Below, piece after piece: positions 9,727 through 18,027 of a stretch of DNA of 64,000 bases (position 1 is its first letter; every line of letters starts with the position of its first letter). The position numbers and the translations under genes were made by a program. The notes below the pieces were generated by a model. The model was given only the letters and a program-made list of their open reading frames with translations. It did not search any database and was not told the origin of the DNA. The DNA comes from Parashewanella spongiae (GTDB lineage: Bacteria > Pseudomonadota > Gammaproteobacteria > Enterobacterales > Shewanellaceae), in assembly GCF_004358345.1 (NCBI RefSeq), contig NZ_CP037952.1, positions 124,001 through 188,000 on the forward strand. The letters are read 5' to 3'.

Positions 9727-10410
9727 ATGGAAAATACGGTATTAACTGAATCAGGGAAAACATGCTTACAAGGATTATTGAAAGTATGGCTCGATTTCGA
9801 TTTATCTTTAAATAAAGTTCCGATTATCCAGCGATTAGAACAAAATCGATTAAGTGTGGAAGACTACCAAAAATTACTGCTTAATTTGCGCCAGCAAGTG
9901 GTTGAGGGCTCTCGCTGGATCAGTCGAAGTGCTTCAAGTTTTGATCGTCATTATTCGGATGTACGATCCACCGTTATCCATCATGCGACAGAAGAGCACC
10001 GTGATTATTTACTGTTAGAAGCTGACTATGTCGCCGCTGGAGGTTTACTGACAGAGATACAATCAGCTAAGAAAAATATCGGCTCAGAAGCATTACATGG
10101 TTTTCTGATGTATCGATCCAGTCAGCCAAATCCTGTCGATTTAATTGGTGCGATGTGGATTATTGAAGGACTTGGTAACAAGATGGCCAGTCGCTGGGCA
10201 AAACTCATTAGTCAGCAATTTACCTTTGAAAAATCGGCTACGTCTTTTATGGAATATCATGGTAATAATGATGAAAACCATATGAGAGAGCTGTATCAAC
10301 TTATCGATCGAGTGGCGACATCAACAAAAAATGTCGATGACATTATCCGCACTTCAAAGGTCGTTGCGAAGTTATACCAACTGCAATTAGAAGAGATCGA
10401 TAATGGCTAA
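9727..10410 (+). CDS. Haem-oxygenase-like/TenA-like iron-containing redox enzyme
   Basis: 227-residue all-helical protein. Its metal-ligand pattern matches the haem-oxygenase-like di-iron oxidase (HDO) group, to which UndA, BesC and the SznF central domain belong. Candidate ligands are Glu60 (QVVEGSRW), Glu90/His91 (HHATEEHRDY), Glu147 (WIIEGLG), and His178, Asp182 and His185 in YHGNNDENHMREL. HDO enzymes perform O2-dependent oxidative cleavage, desaturation or N-oxygenation. The gene starts 6 bases after the ketosynthase stop and overlaps the next gene by 8 bases, so a common operon and pathway are likely. The exact reaction cannot be deduced. Confidence 0.78.
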   Translation: MENTVLTESGKTCLQGLLKVWLDFDLSLNKVPIIQRLEQNRLSVEDYQKLLLNLRQQVVEGSRWISRSASSFDRHYSDVRSTVIHHATEEHRDYLLLEADYVAAGGLLTEIQSAKKNIGSEALHGFLMYRSSQPNPVDLIGAMWIIEGLGNKMASRWAKLISQQFTFEKSATSFMEYHGNNDENHMRELYQLIDRVATSTKNVDDIIRTSKVVAKLYQLQLEEIDNG

Positions 10411-11233
10411 CAAGACGCGAAGTCCTTATTTGCAAGCCATCAGTCAGGATGATTCACTCCCTATTGAACATGTAGCTGTGCAGTTATGGCTGAAAGATCT
10501 TGATAATGGTTTGCGTTGGACACTAAGGCCGATTTTACAGTTCTTTTTTGCGTTTGTGTTGCATATTGTATGGTTTATCAAACGCCTTCCATTACCCCAA
10601 TTCAGTGCGCATTCTTTGTTACAGAAAACTATTTGCTGGTTTTGTACTTATTTTGTATCCAAGGAAGCTAACCTATTAATTTTGAGACACTTTGCGACAG
10701 AATCAAACATTTTAAATTTTCTAGCAGAGAACAGCGGCCATGATCACAAGGTAAATTTATATCCTAAGAAAATCAGTGATATGCTAACCCAAACCTTTGT
10801 TAATCATGATCAAGAGTTGTTTGACTGTTTTATTAAACTCGGAGCTGTGAAACGCTCCGATAGCGAAACTACAAAAAAACATCGTTGGGCAGCGTGGCAA
10901 CCCATCAATATGGATGAGTTCACCATTGAGCAAAAGGTCACTCAAATTTTAGATTTTGAAACATCCCATGCATTATTTATGTGTCTGTTTTGCTTATTAT
11001 TAAAAAGAGACGAATACCGTGATGCAATCAACGGATTTAATTTAGATCAATCCATTGCGATTAGAGTTGGCAATATTATTGATGATAATACCCTTACGGA
11101 ATATGCCTATAACAAATATCCACAATATTTGGTCGGTCCATGGAATTTGGGGCAACGTTTTTTAATGCATGGTTTTTTTACAGAGCATCTGTATGCGAAA
11201 TTAGAAGCGATGAGAATAAGCCAGTTAGAGTAG
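10403..11233 (+). CDS. Protein of unknown function at the end of the ketosynthase/di-iron oxidase cluster
   Basis: 276 residues and unrecognised. An N-terminal region with a long hydrophobic segment (about 45-65, LRPILQFFFAFVLHIVWFI) is followed by a soluble helical part with several His and Asp residues (NSGHDHKVNLYP; FETSHALFMCLF). The start overlaps the stop of the preceding gene (ATGGCTAA), which means translational coupling. It may be a membrane-anchored partner or modifying enzyme of the cluster. A terminator-like hairpin follows 220 bases downstream. Confidence 0.65.
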   Translation: MANKTRSPYLQAISQDDSLPIEHVAVQLWLKDLDNGLRWTLRPILQFFFAFVLHIVWFIKRLPLPQFSAHSLLQKTICWFCTYFVSKEANLLILRHFATESNILNFLAENSGHDHKVNLYPKKISDMLTQTFVNHDQELFDCFIKLGAVKRSDSETTKKHRWAAWQPINMDEFTIEQKVTQILDFETSHALFMCLFCLLLKRDEYRDAINGFNLDQSIAIRVGNIIDDNTLTEYAYNKYPQYLVGPWNLGQRFLMHGFFTEHLYAKLEAMRISQLE

Positions 11234-11372
11234 CTTTTTTAAGACACAAGAATATGAATACTTCCACTTTTATTCATGCGGAATAAACGAATATATTTTG
11301 CAGTAGATCATAAAAACACTCTGAATTAGAGTTATTACTTTAATTTGTTCGTAGATCGAGTATTATGACGAT

Positions 11373-11481
11373 GTTGAGCGCCACCAACTGTGTTGGTGGA
11401 ACTTGAGTCTTGTTGAAGTTAGCTTCTCCCCAAAAGGGCTAATTTATTTTTACCGGTGGCAGTTGCTACCGGTTTTTTTTT
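11373..11481 (+). ncRNA. Candidate small RNA between the biosynthetic cluster and engB
   Basis: About 109 nt with three stem-loops: CCACCAA-loop-TTGGTGG (11381-11399), a TTAGC...GCTAA stem around CCCCAAAAGGG, and a strong terminator hairpin ending in nine T. A TATTAT -10 element sits at 11361-11366; the -35 is poor. It could be a free sRNA or simply the structured 3' end of the upstream operon. It does not match Spot 42, which is found elsewhere in the window. Confidence 0.4.
11452..11481 (+). terminator. Rho-independent terminator
   Basis: Stem ACCGGTGGC / GCTACCGGT with an AGTT loop, followed by a run of nine T. It ends transcription from the four-gene cluster and/or the candidate sRNA, just before the convergent engB gene. 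Confidence 0.85.
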
Positions 11482-11534
11482 GCAAAAAAGCCAGCTTATG
11501 CTGGCCGTTATTGTTCATCTAACTCATTTATCAA

Positions 11535-12176
11535 TCAATAATTTTCGTTAGCTGTTTCATCAAGCTGGCACCATTGGCTTAAAATTGTTAATGCTTTTTT
11601 CTTGCCAGTCCCTTTTAACGACGAAAATGGTTCAACTCGAACGCTGTCACCAAACTCAGCCAGTTCATTGCGAACAAAGTTGACGGTTTTCATTTTGGCG
11701 CTTTGATCTAATTTATCGACTTTTGTCAGTAATGCCAAAACAGGGAGTTCACTGGCCACAGCCCATTCTATCATCTGCATATCAAGATCTTTAAGCGGGT
11801 GGCGGCTGTCCATAAGCACAACAACACCTGCCAAACACTTGCGTTGCTGCAAATACTCGCCTAATGCCTGTTGCCACTTTTTCTTTAATGCCAATGGCAC
11901 TTGCGCAAAACCGTAACCCGGTAAGTCCACTAAGCGACAATGTTGATTTAATGCAAAGACATTGATTAATTGAGTTCGACCGGGCGTTTTACTGGTTCTC
12001 GCCAAGCCTTTTTGTTCAGTTAACACATTTAATGCACTCGATTTTCCTGCATTTGAACGACCTGCAAACGCAATTTCAACGCCTACATCACCGGGTAGGT
12101 GTTCATCCAAGTGTGCAATGTCTGGCGCACTTATTAGAAACTTTGCTTTACGGAAATCTATCTCGGGGTCAGCCAC
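11535..12176 (-). CDS. engB: Ribosome biogenesis GTP-binding protein EngB (YihA/YsxC)
   Basis: Essential small GTPase for assembly of the large ribosomal subunit. The 213-residue length is normal. The G motifs are complete: P-loop GRSNAGKSS, switch [12 protein letters not shown], and the guanine-specificity motif TKVDK. In E. coli this gene follows polA and spf. Here it is about 30 kb from polA but keeps its neighbours cytochrome c4, yihI and hemN. It is divergent from cytochrome c4, with a 170-bp shared upstream region. Confidence 0.95.
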   Translation of the reverse strand: MADPEIDFRKAKFLISAPDIAHLDEHLPGDVGVEIAFAGRSNAGKSSALNVLTEQKGLARTSKTPGRTQLINVFALNQHCRLVDLPGYGFAQVPLALKKKWQQALGEYLQQRKCLAGVVVLMDSRHPLKDLDMQMIEWAVASELPVLALLTKVDKLDQSAKMKTVNFVRNELAEFGDSVRVEPFSSLKGTGKKKALTILSQWCQLDETANENY

Positions 12177-12346
12177 GGTTTACTCCAACTTTCGATAACG
12201 CAATACTATAATTATCCAAGGATTGCTTACTTTTCTACGATTTCGTGTAGAATATTATATTGATCACAATATTAAACATATTATCACGCTTACGGGTCTT
12301 GCCAGTAAGCTCAGGACAATAATCTTAACAAAGAAGTTGGAACGCC

Positions 12347-12970
12347 ATGAAAAAGTTAGCTCTTATGCTGTCTGTTATCGTTGCCACAATTTCAGCACCT
12401 GTTTTTGCTGAAGGTAGTGCTGAAGCCGGTCAAACTAAAGCGGCCCTCTGTGCGGCTTGCCACGGAATGGATGGCAATAGCTTAGTTGCCATGTTTCCGA
12501 AGCTTGCAGGTCAACATGCAGAATATTTGAAGAAGCAATTACATGATTTTAAGACCGGTGGGCAAACTAATGGTGCCAAAGGTCGTTTTGACCCAACAAT
12601 GGCTGGTTTTGTTGCCGCACTAACGGCTCAAGATATTGAAGATTTATCGGCTTATTTTGCCGCACAGAAATCTTCACAAATAGCAGCTACGGATGGTTCT
12701 GCCGCTGGTATGGAACTGTACAACTCTGGAGATGCAGAGCGCGGCATTACCGCTTGTTTAGCGTGTCACGGTCCGACTGGTAAAGGTATGGGAGCTGCAG
12801 GCTTTCCAAGTCTTGCAGATCAATACCCAGACTATATTAAAAGCCAGCTAACTAAGTTTCGTGATGCAACGCGTCATAATGACTTAAACGGCATGATGAG
12901 AGATATCTCTAAAAAATTAACAGATGCTGATATTGATGCGCTCACAAAATATATTGCGAGCTTGAAGTAA
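12347..12970 (+). CDS. Periplasmic di-haem cytochrome c4
   Basis: 207 residues with a signal peptide (about 1-21, ending VFAEG) and two haem-binding CXXCH motifs, CAACH and CLACH, one in each half of a duplicated cytochrome c domain. Cytochromes c4 carry electrons from the bc1 complex to terminal oxidases in the periplasm. The ATG is preceded by a weak purine-rich site. Its place next to engB is typical of Shewanella-type genomes. A terminator follows at once. Confidence 0.93.
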   Translation: MKKLALMLSVIVATISAPVFAEGSAEAGQTKAALCAACHGMDGNSLVAMFPKLAGQHAEYLKKQLHDFKTGGQTNGAKGRFDPTMAGFVAALTAQDIEDLSAYFAAQKSSQIAATDGSAAGMELYNSGDAERGITACLACHGPTGKGMGAAGFPSLADQYPDYIKSQLTKFRDATRHNDLNGMMRDISKKLTDADIDALTKYIASLK

Positions 12971-12991
12971 TTATTTTTAAAAAAGTGAGAT

Positions 12992-13021
12992 AAAAAAGGA
13001 TGTTATGAAACATCCTTTTTT
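12992..13021 (+). terminator. Rho-independent terminator after cytochrome c4
   Basis: Stem AAAAAAGGATG / CATCCTTTTTT with an 8-nt loop and T-run, 22 bp after the cytochrome c4 stop codon. The symmetric A and T runs could make it bidirectional. Confidence 0.88.
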
Positions 13022-13213
13022 ATCCGGAAGTAATTAACGTTAACGTCAACGTAATTTATTGGATCGTTTTGTTGACATTCTTATGTAACTTCGGTTTAAT
13101 GCGCCCTGTACCGAGGTAAACCCAACTGTCATGCAAGTAATAATAAAAATAATGAACAGATTTCGGTATTGATACATTTAAGATATAAGAATAAAGAACG
13201 CTAAAATAATAAT

Positions 13214-13650
13214 AAAACTACAACCACTCTCTAATAATAATAAGAGTCGTGGCTTACCTTTAAGCCCTGGTTATTCAAATTGTAAGGACAGGTTAATTTT
13301 GACCGACCGCTGTATAGCATTCCCTTACCGCTAAAGAGTTTTGCTTTGCTCACATCTGAAGGATTCAGATGAAAGTTAAACTGAAAACTCGCTAATAATG
13401 AAAACATGGATTGTTGACTCAACATCACAGACGATGTTTTAAGATGTGTTAATTTTTGGCCATCTGACCAGTCGTTTTACGGCACATAACAAAAAGTTAG
13501 GAAGACTCATAATAATAAAAGATGCATGGACAGCTGTTACTCAAGATACCGACCGGGAATGTCGCTAAGCAAGCATGGATACTTGAGATCAGATTACAGT
13601 GTCGAAGACACTCGTTCATATAGGCGGCAGATTATTCTGCCGCCTTTTTT
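13214..13650 (+). ncRNA. Candidate CsrB/CsrC-like regulatory RNA
   Basis: No protein gene is visible between cytochrome c4 and the methyltransferase gene, but a transcript-like unit ends in a strong terminator (13623-13650). Several GGA motifs sit in hairpin loops, as in RNAs that sequester CsrA: CATCTGAA-GGA-TTCAGATG (13352-13370), CGAC-CGGGAAT-GTCG and CAAG-CATGGATA-CTTG near the 3' end. Further GGA copies sit at about 13285, 13407, 13499 and 13528. E. coli csrC is also between engB (yihA) and yihI, so synteny supports the call. GGA density is lower than in E. coli CsrB/C, and the 5' end (a possible TAAAAT -10 at 13202) is a guess; the real RNA may be shorter. Confidence 0.42.
13623..13650 (+). 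terminator. Rho-independent terminator of the candidate Csr-type RNA
   Basis: Stem GGCGGCAG / CTGCCGCC with loop ATTATT, followed by six T. No protein gene lies within 600 bp upstream on this strand, which is why a non-coding transcript is proposed. Confidence 0.88.
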
Positions 13651-13734
13651 ATTTCTTTAATTTTTAGCAGCTTTGAGATTATTTCTAAAGATGTGACGAT
13701 TCAAGATTAAAGTGTTATGTTTGAGTTCGTTAAT

Positions 13735-13967
13735 CCTAGAAACATCAGTTGACTGCGTTCTCAAGCGTAGAAAAAATGGCTGATATTAAGACGTAGCTTG
13801 CAGTAAGTAGTTATTCTACTTGCAAAAGTTACAACGCAGATAGCAGCCATTTTAGCAAGCTTGTGAGCGTAGAGCATTTCACTCATTGGGTGAAAAACAT
13901 GATAATAGAATCATCCAATTGCTCAAACAGTTACTCATATACCCAGTGTTCAACTGATGTTTTTAGG
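13735..13967. repeat. MITE family D, copy 1 (233 bp)
   Basis: Non-coding element with terminal inverted repeats of the form CCTAGAAACATCAGTTGA and a perfect 5-bp target duplication TTAAT (13730-13734, 13968-13972). The second copy is at 52182-52413. Inside is the hairpin CTACTTGCAAAAG / GCAAGTAG type shared with family C, which shows that families C and D are related. Confidence 0.87.
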
Positions 13968-14038
13968 TTAATTGAACGTCAACGAATGAATATTTTTATT
14001 TGAATACTCTTTTTCTATGAATTGGTTTTGTCATCTTT

Positions 14039-14668
14039 ATGCATCATTGCTTGGTTTGTCATGGGCACGCTCGATACTTCTATCAGGATAAAAAACGCAG
14101 TTATTTTAATTGTACTGCATGTGGCTTTATCTGCTCAGATCCTAATACTCATTTGCCTCAAAGTGTTTTTAAACAGCGCCTTGGCAACGAGAAAATGAAA
14201 CTGCAAGCGAAACACGCTACTTTTATTTCTACAGTTATTACCGAATTTCAAAAACAACAAGCACAATGTTTGCGTATTTTAAATTATGGCTACCCGTTGG
14301 ACGGCGATTTAATGGATAAAATAATAGGGTTTGGGCACTTGTTTTTCCAATTTAATCCCTTCGATGAAGTGGACTCTAAAATGCTCAAACAAAAGTATGA
14401 TGTGATCATCAATTACCGTGTACTTGAACATTTTGCTAATCCGAAACGGGATTGGCTATTGCAATCACGTTTATTGAAGCAAGGAGGATGGGTGATTGTT
14501 GAGACACAGTTATTAAACGATCCTGCTGCTTTTAATTCTTGGCATTTTATTAATGATGCTACTCGGATCAGCTTTTACCAAGCGCAAACATTAAATTATC
14601 TCGCGGAGTTATGCGAGCTCTCAGAAGTGTTTAATAATGGCACGCTGATCGTGTTGAAAAAGAATTAA
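14039..14668 (+). CDS. Class I SAM-dependent methyltransferase with N-terminal zinc ribbon
   Basis: 209 residues. The N-terminus has two CXXC pairs (CLVCHG and CTACGF) that should bind zinc. The rest resembles a type-12 methyltransferase domain with the post-motif VLEHFANPKRDWLLQSRLLKQGGWVIV near residues 120-160. The glycine-rich SAM-binding loop is weakly conserved (CLRILNYGYPLDGD), so activity is uncertain. Similar proteins sit beside yihI in related genomes. The substrate is unknown. No clear ribosome binding site precedes the ATG. Confidence 0.72.
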   Translation: MHHCLVCHGHARYFYQDKKRSYFNCTACGFICSDPNTHLPQSVFKQRLGNEKMKLQAKHATFISTVITEFQKQQAQCLRILNYGYPLDGDLMDKIIGFGHLFFQFNPFDEVDSKMLKQKYDVIINYRVLEHFANPKRDWLLQSRLLKQGGWVIVETQLLNDPAAFNSWHFINDATRISFYQAQTLNYLAELCELSEVFNNGTLIVLKKN

Positions 14669-14734
14669 CCATGCAGATCATGATATACTGTTGAAATTAT
14701 CGAATTGTACATATCAGCATAGTAAATACATCAC

Positions 14735-15271
14735 ATGCCTAGAAGTAAAAAAACGCGTAAGGTCAGCGAAAATGGCCCAAAGAATGCTCCTCGAACCAAG
14801 AAAGAAGATCGCAGTTCTGTCAGCAAAAAGCGAAACAATGGTAAAAAGTCAGGCAGTCGTCATAATGAACAGCAATTAGCGGCTCAAAAAGGTGGCTCAG
14901 CTGCCGCGGTTGCAAAAGATGCTCGTCATGGTAGCAAAAAGCCTGTCATACTTAATATTGCTACACCGGAGCTTCGTCAGCCAGAGACTAAAGTGAAACA
15001 ACCTAAGCTGACAGACGAGCAAAAGCTATTACAACTCGAAGACAATCCGCGATTAAATAAACTTCTAGATAGGCTTGAAGAAGGTAAAGTCTTGAGCAAT
15101 GAAGATCAGCAATGGCTCGATAGTCAATTAGATCAAATTGAATCTCTGATGAATAAGCTCGGCTTAAATGATTCTGTAGAGACACAGCCTAAAAAAGCAA
15201 AAAACAGCGATGACGAGCTCTTTGAACGTTTTGAGTCAGGTGCTGATTTATTGAAAGACTATCAAAACTAA
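14735..15271 (+). CDS. yihI: Der GTPase-activating protein YihI
   Basis: 178 residues. The highly basic, disordered N-terminal half (MPRSKKTRKVSENGPKNAP...) and acidic helical C-terminal half (LLDRLEEGKVLSNEDQQWLDSQ) are typical of YihI. It stimulates GTP hydrolysis by the ribosome-assembly GTPase Der and so tunes 50S maturation. The order engB ... yihI ... hemN is that of E. coli. The DUF2489 gene follows after 10 bases, probably in the same operon. Confidence 0.93.
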   Translation: MPRSKKTRKVSENGPKNAPRTKKEDRSSVSKKRNNGKKSGSRHNEQQLAAQKGGSAAAVAKDARHGSKKPVILNIATPELRQPETKVKQPKLTDEQKLLQLEDNPRLNKLLDRLEEGKVLSNEDQQWLDSQLDQIESLMNKLGLNDSVETQPKKAKNSDDELFERFESGADLLKDYQN

Positions 15272-15281
15272 GAGGCTGTGA

Positions 15282-15752
15282 ATGCAGGTAGCATTAATTA
15301 TTGGAGCGGTGTGTATTATTGTTGGATTAGCCGCTTACGCCACAATATTAATTCTTCAATTGCGTCAGCAAAATCGCAAGCAGAAAGCAATTGCAACTCA
15401 AAAAGCAGAAACGATAAAAGCTAAGCAAACTTCAGTGTTAGGTGATATACGTTATATTGCTGCTGCTATGATTGAAGAACGGTGTGAACTATCAGAAGGT
15501 GTAATGAGAATTGTGAAATTGTTTGAATCGATTTCACTGTTAGAGTTGGTTGAGCCTAAATATCCACAATTGTTTGCCCACTATGCTTGTATCGCCACTC
15601 ATCCAATCATGGAGCAACGGAAGGCGCTTTCAAAACAACAGCGAATGAAACTTGATTTGGAGCGAATGAAGTCAGAGGCTACCTACGAGCAAGGCATCAT
15701 TGAAGAAGTAAAAAAAATTCAGCATTTTGATTTGGCAAAAATGGCACATTGA
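15282..15752 (+). CDS. DUF2489 family membrane-anchored protein
   Basis: 156 residues: one N-terminal transmembrane helix (VALIIGAVCIIVGLAAYATILIL) and a cytoplasmic helical domain rich in Lys, Glu and Gln (RKALSKQQRMKLDLERMKSEATYEQGIIEEVKKI). The family is known from gammaproteobacteria next to yihI and hemN but has no established function. The ATG has a GAGG site 7 bases upstream. A terminator follows directly, so yihI and this gene form a small operon. Confidence 0.85.
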   Translation: MQVALIIGAVCIIVGLAAYATILILQLRQQNRKQKAIATQKAETIKAKQTSVLGDIRYIAAAMIEERCELSEGVMRIVKLFESISLLELVEPKYPQLFAHYACIATHPIMEQRKALSKQQRMKLDLERMKSEATYEQGIIEEVKKIQHFDLAKMAH

Positions 15753-15760
15753 TTTAACGG

Positions 15761-15793
15761 TAAATAGAGTAATAATCGTTTTTACTCTATTTA
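15761..15793 (+). terminator. Rho-independent terminator after the yihI-DUF2489 operon
   Basis: Stem TAAATAGAGTAA / TTACTCTATTTA with a T-rich loop. It is AT-rich but long, and placed directly after the stop codon. Confidence 0.7.
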
Positions 15794-15837
15794 TTGAGCC
15801 GTGAACTGTGCTACTCAATAGTTATTATCGCTCGTCA

Positions 15838-16077
15838 CTACTCTGATACTCCAAACTGATATACCTTAGGTTGTTGTGTTACCTTCAATCGATGAGCGCG
15901 AAAATCAGCTAATTTGTCTAAATGAAATTTTTTCAGAAAGTGATATAGCGTATCATTTGATGTTGCAGTGTTTACTTGATGTTTACCAGATGTTGATTGT
16001 GGCGTGTTATCAGTTTGGACAGGAGCAACATATCTAGTCCTGTGAGCTTGAGCCGTTGAGTAAGATGGAGTCGACAT
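15838..16077 (-). CDS. Small hypothetical protein (doubtful)
   Basis: 79 codons, Thr/Ser/Gln-rich N-terminus and a C-terminal helix-like part (DTLYHFLKKFHLDKLADFRAHRLKV). There is no ribosome binding site, but the reading frame fills most of a 566-bp gap between DUF2489 and hemN. I do not recognise a family. It could be a chance frame. Confidence 0.3.
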   Translation of the reverse strand: MSTPSYSTAQAHRTRYVAPVQTDNTPQSTSGKHQVNTATSNDTLYHFLKKFHLDKLADFRAHRLKVTQQPKVYQFGVSE

Positions 16078-16318
16078 AAGTATTTAAATACTATGATCCT
16101 AAAATCGCATAATAACCCATTAAAGCTGAATGAAAGCTGTTTATGGTTACTCGTTCCAATTAATGTACAGTTTGAGTTCATTATTCATTAAAAGATTTTA
16201 TTGTCGAAAGTTCAGCAGTCAAATTCACAATCTGCGTTAGATCAAAGTTTTACTCATTCGCTTCAGGCATACTTCGGGCATTAAGCATTAGCTACCGTGA
16301 AACGCCGGAGGCAAGATT

Positions 16319-17695
16319 GTGAGTTATTCTCCAAAAATTAACTGGGATCAGTCGATGATCGAGAAGTACAATTACAGCGGTCCTCGATACACCTCTTATC
16401 CAACAGCTTTAGAGTTTGACGATAGCTTTAGCGAAAATGCGTTATTAGCATCAATCAAAAACAGTAAAAGCCGTGAATTATCCCTTTATATTCATATCCC
16501 GTTTTGTGCAAAACTTTGCTATTACTGCGGTTGCAATAAAGTCATTACACGACATAAGCATAAAGCTGAGCAATATCTAGAATACTTGAAAACAGAAATT
16601 ATTAATCGCGCCCCGTTATTTAAAGATTATCAGGTAACACAGATGCATTGGGGCGGCGGCACACCGACTTATCTTGAGCCTGAGCAAATTTTGTGGCTCA
16701 CAGATCAATTAAAATCAGCGTTTAATTTTGTTGATGATGGTGAATTTTCGATTGAAATTGATCCAAGAGAAATAGAACTTTCAATGCTTGATACATTAAA
16801 AGTAGCCGGATTTAACCGTATCTCGGTTGGTGTTCAAGATTTTAATAAGCAAGTACAAAAAGCGGTCAACCGTGAACAAGACGAACAGTTTATTTTTGAT
16901 TTGATTGGAAGGGCGAAAGCGTTGGGTTTTGTTTCTACAAATGTTGATTTGATTTATGGTTTACCGCATCAAACACCAGTGAGTTTTGCTCAAACTATCG
17001 AACGGACGATTGAATTATCACCCGACAGATTATCAGTGTTCAATTATGCGCACTTACCTTCTCGTTTTGCTGCGCAGCGAAAAATTAAAGATGATGACCT
17101 ACCGTCAGCATCACAGCGTTTAGAGATATTACATCAAACCATCAAAACATTAACAGATGCTGGTTATCAATTTATTGGGATGGATCATTTTGCTAAGCCT
17201 GACGATGAGCTCGCTAAGTTACAACGCACTGGTAAACTGCATCGCAACTTTCAAGGTTACACCACTAAAGAAGAGTGTGATTTATTAGGTTTGGGCGTAT
17301 CGTCAATAAGCCAAATTGGCGATTGTTATGCGCAAAATCAAAAAGAAGTCCGTGAGTATTATGGCGCAATTGATAATGAGGGGCATGCCCTTTGGAAAGG
17401 CTGTGAGCTCGATCGTGATGACGAAATTCGGCGTGTCGTGATAAAACAGCTTATCTGTCATTTTGAACTTGATATGGCGAAGATAGAAAAGCAACTTGAT
17501 ATCAAGTTTGATGAATACTTCGCAGAAGATCTAAAACTGCTGCAAACCTTTGTTAATGACAAGTTGATAATCATTGAAAATCGAATCCTCAGTGTGAATG
17601 CGACAGGGCGTTTATTGATCCGTAATATTTGTATGTGTTTTGATAAATACTTCCGAGATAAAGCTCGCCAGCAACAGTTTTCACGAGTAATTTAG
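16319..17695 (+). CDS. hemN: Oxygen-independent coproporphyrinogen III oxidase
   Basis: Radical-SAM enzyme that decarboxylates coproporphyrinogen III to protoporphyrinogen IX for haem synthesis without oxygen. The 458-residue length is normal. The radical-SAM cluster motif is HIPFCAKLCYYCGC, followed by the SAM-binding GGGTPT and the C-terminal HemN region. The start is GTG, preceded by CCGGAGG. An ATCAA half-site (GTTAGATCAAAG, around 16233-16244) upstream could be part of an FNR/EtrA-type anaerobic control site, but only one half is good. It keeps the E. coli position downstream of yihI. Confidence 0.95.
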   Translation: MSYSPKINWDQSMIEKYNYSGPRYTSYPTALEFDDSFSENALLASIKNSKSRELSLYIHIPFCAKLCYYCGCNKVITRHKHKAEQYLEYLKTEIINRAPLFKDYQVTQMHWGGGTPTYLEPEQILWLTDQLKSAFNFVDDGEFSIEIDPREIELSMLDTLKVAGFNRISVGVQDFNKQVQKAVNREQDEQFIFDLIGRAKALGFVSTNVDLIYGLPHQTPVSFAQTIERTIELSPDRLSVFNYAHLPSRFAAQRKIKDDDLPSASQRLEILHQTIKTLTDAGYQFIGMDHFAKPDDELAKLQRTGKLHRNFQGYTTKEECDLLGLGVSSISQIGDCYAQNQKEVREYYGAIDNEGHALWKGCELDRDDEIRRVVIKQLICHFELDMAKIEKQLDIKFDEYFAEDLKLLQTFVNDKLIIIENRILSVNATGRLLIRNICMCFDKYFRDKARQQQFSRVI

Positions 17696-17708
17696 TTGAG
17701 ATAAAAGT

Positions 17709-17734
17709 AAAGGTTTCAAAATCTTGGAACCTTT
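17709..17734 (+). terminator. Possible terminator after hemN
   Basis: Imperfect stem AAAGGTTTCAA / TTGGAACCTTT 13 bases after the stop. The T-run is weak. The following stretch up to 18027 is very AT-rich and holds no gene; it should contain the promoter of the curlin-repeat gene. Confidence 0.45.
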
Positions 17735-18027
17735 ATAAATATGTTTCACTAATGTTAATTTTTAATATTAGTAAATTGTTACTAGCTGCAAAGTTTTTCA
17801 TAGTACAAACCGCTAAAGCAACAATAAGTGGTTAATCATTTATAATCAGTTGGTTAGTGCGAAATTATATAATTTAAATATAATATATTTTTTATAAATA
17901 TCTAGACCTTATTACTATTGCGATATTCAGCGATATAGGTAAATTTCCTATAACTGAATCACTTTAAAACGAATTTACAAAAATTTGTTTTATTGTTTTT
18001 CATTTTTAAAAAAACTGGGAGAAAAAA

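Noticed and set aside
12223-12411. 62-codon frame before cytochrome c4
   Set aside because: It overlaps the cytochrome c4 start in another frame and has no support.
13231-13428. 65-codon minus-strand frame in the cytochrome c4-methyltransferase gap
   Set aside because: No ribosome binding site, odd composition, and it overlaps the hairpins of the candidate RNA.
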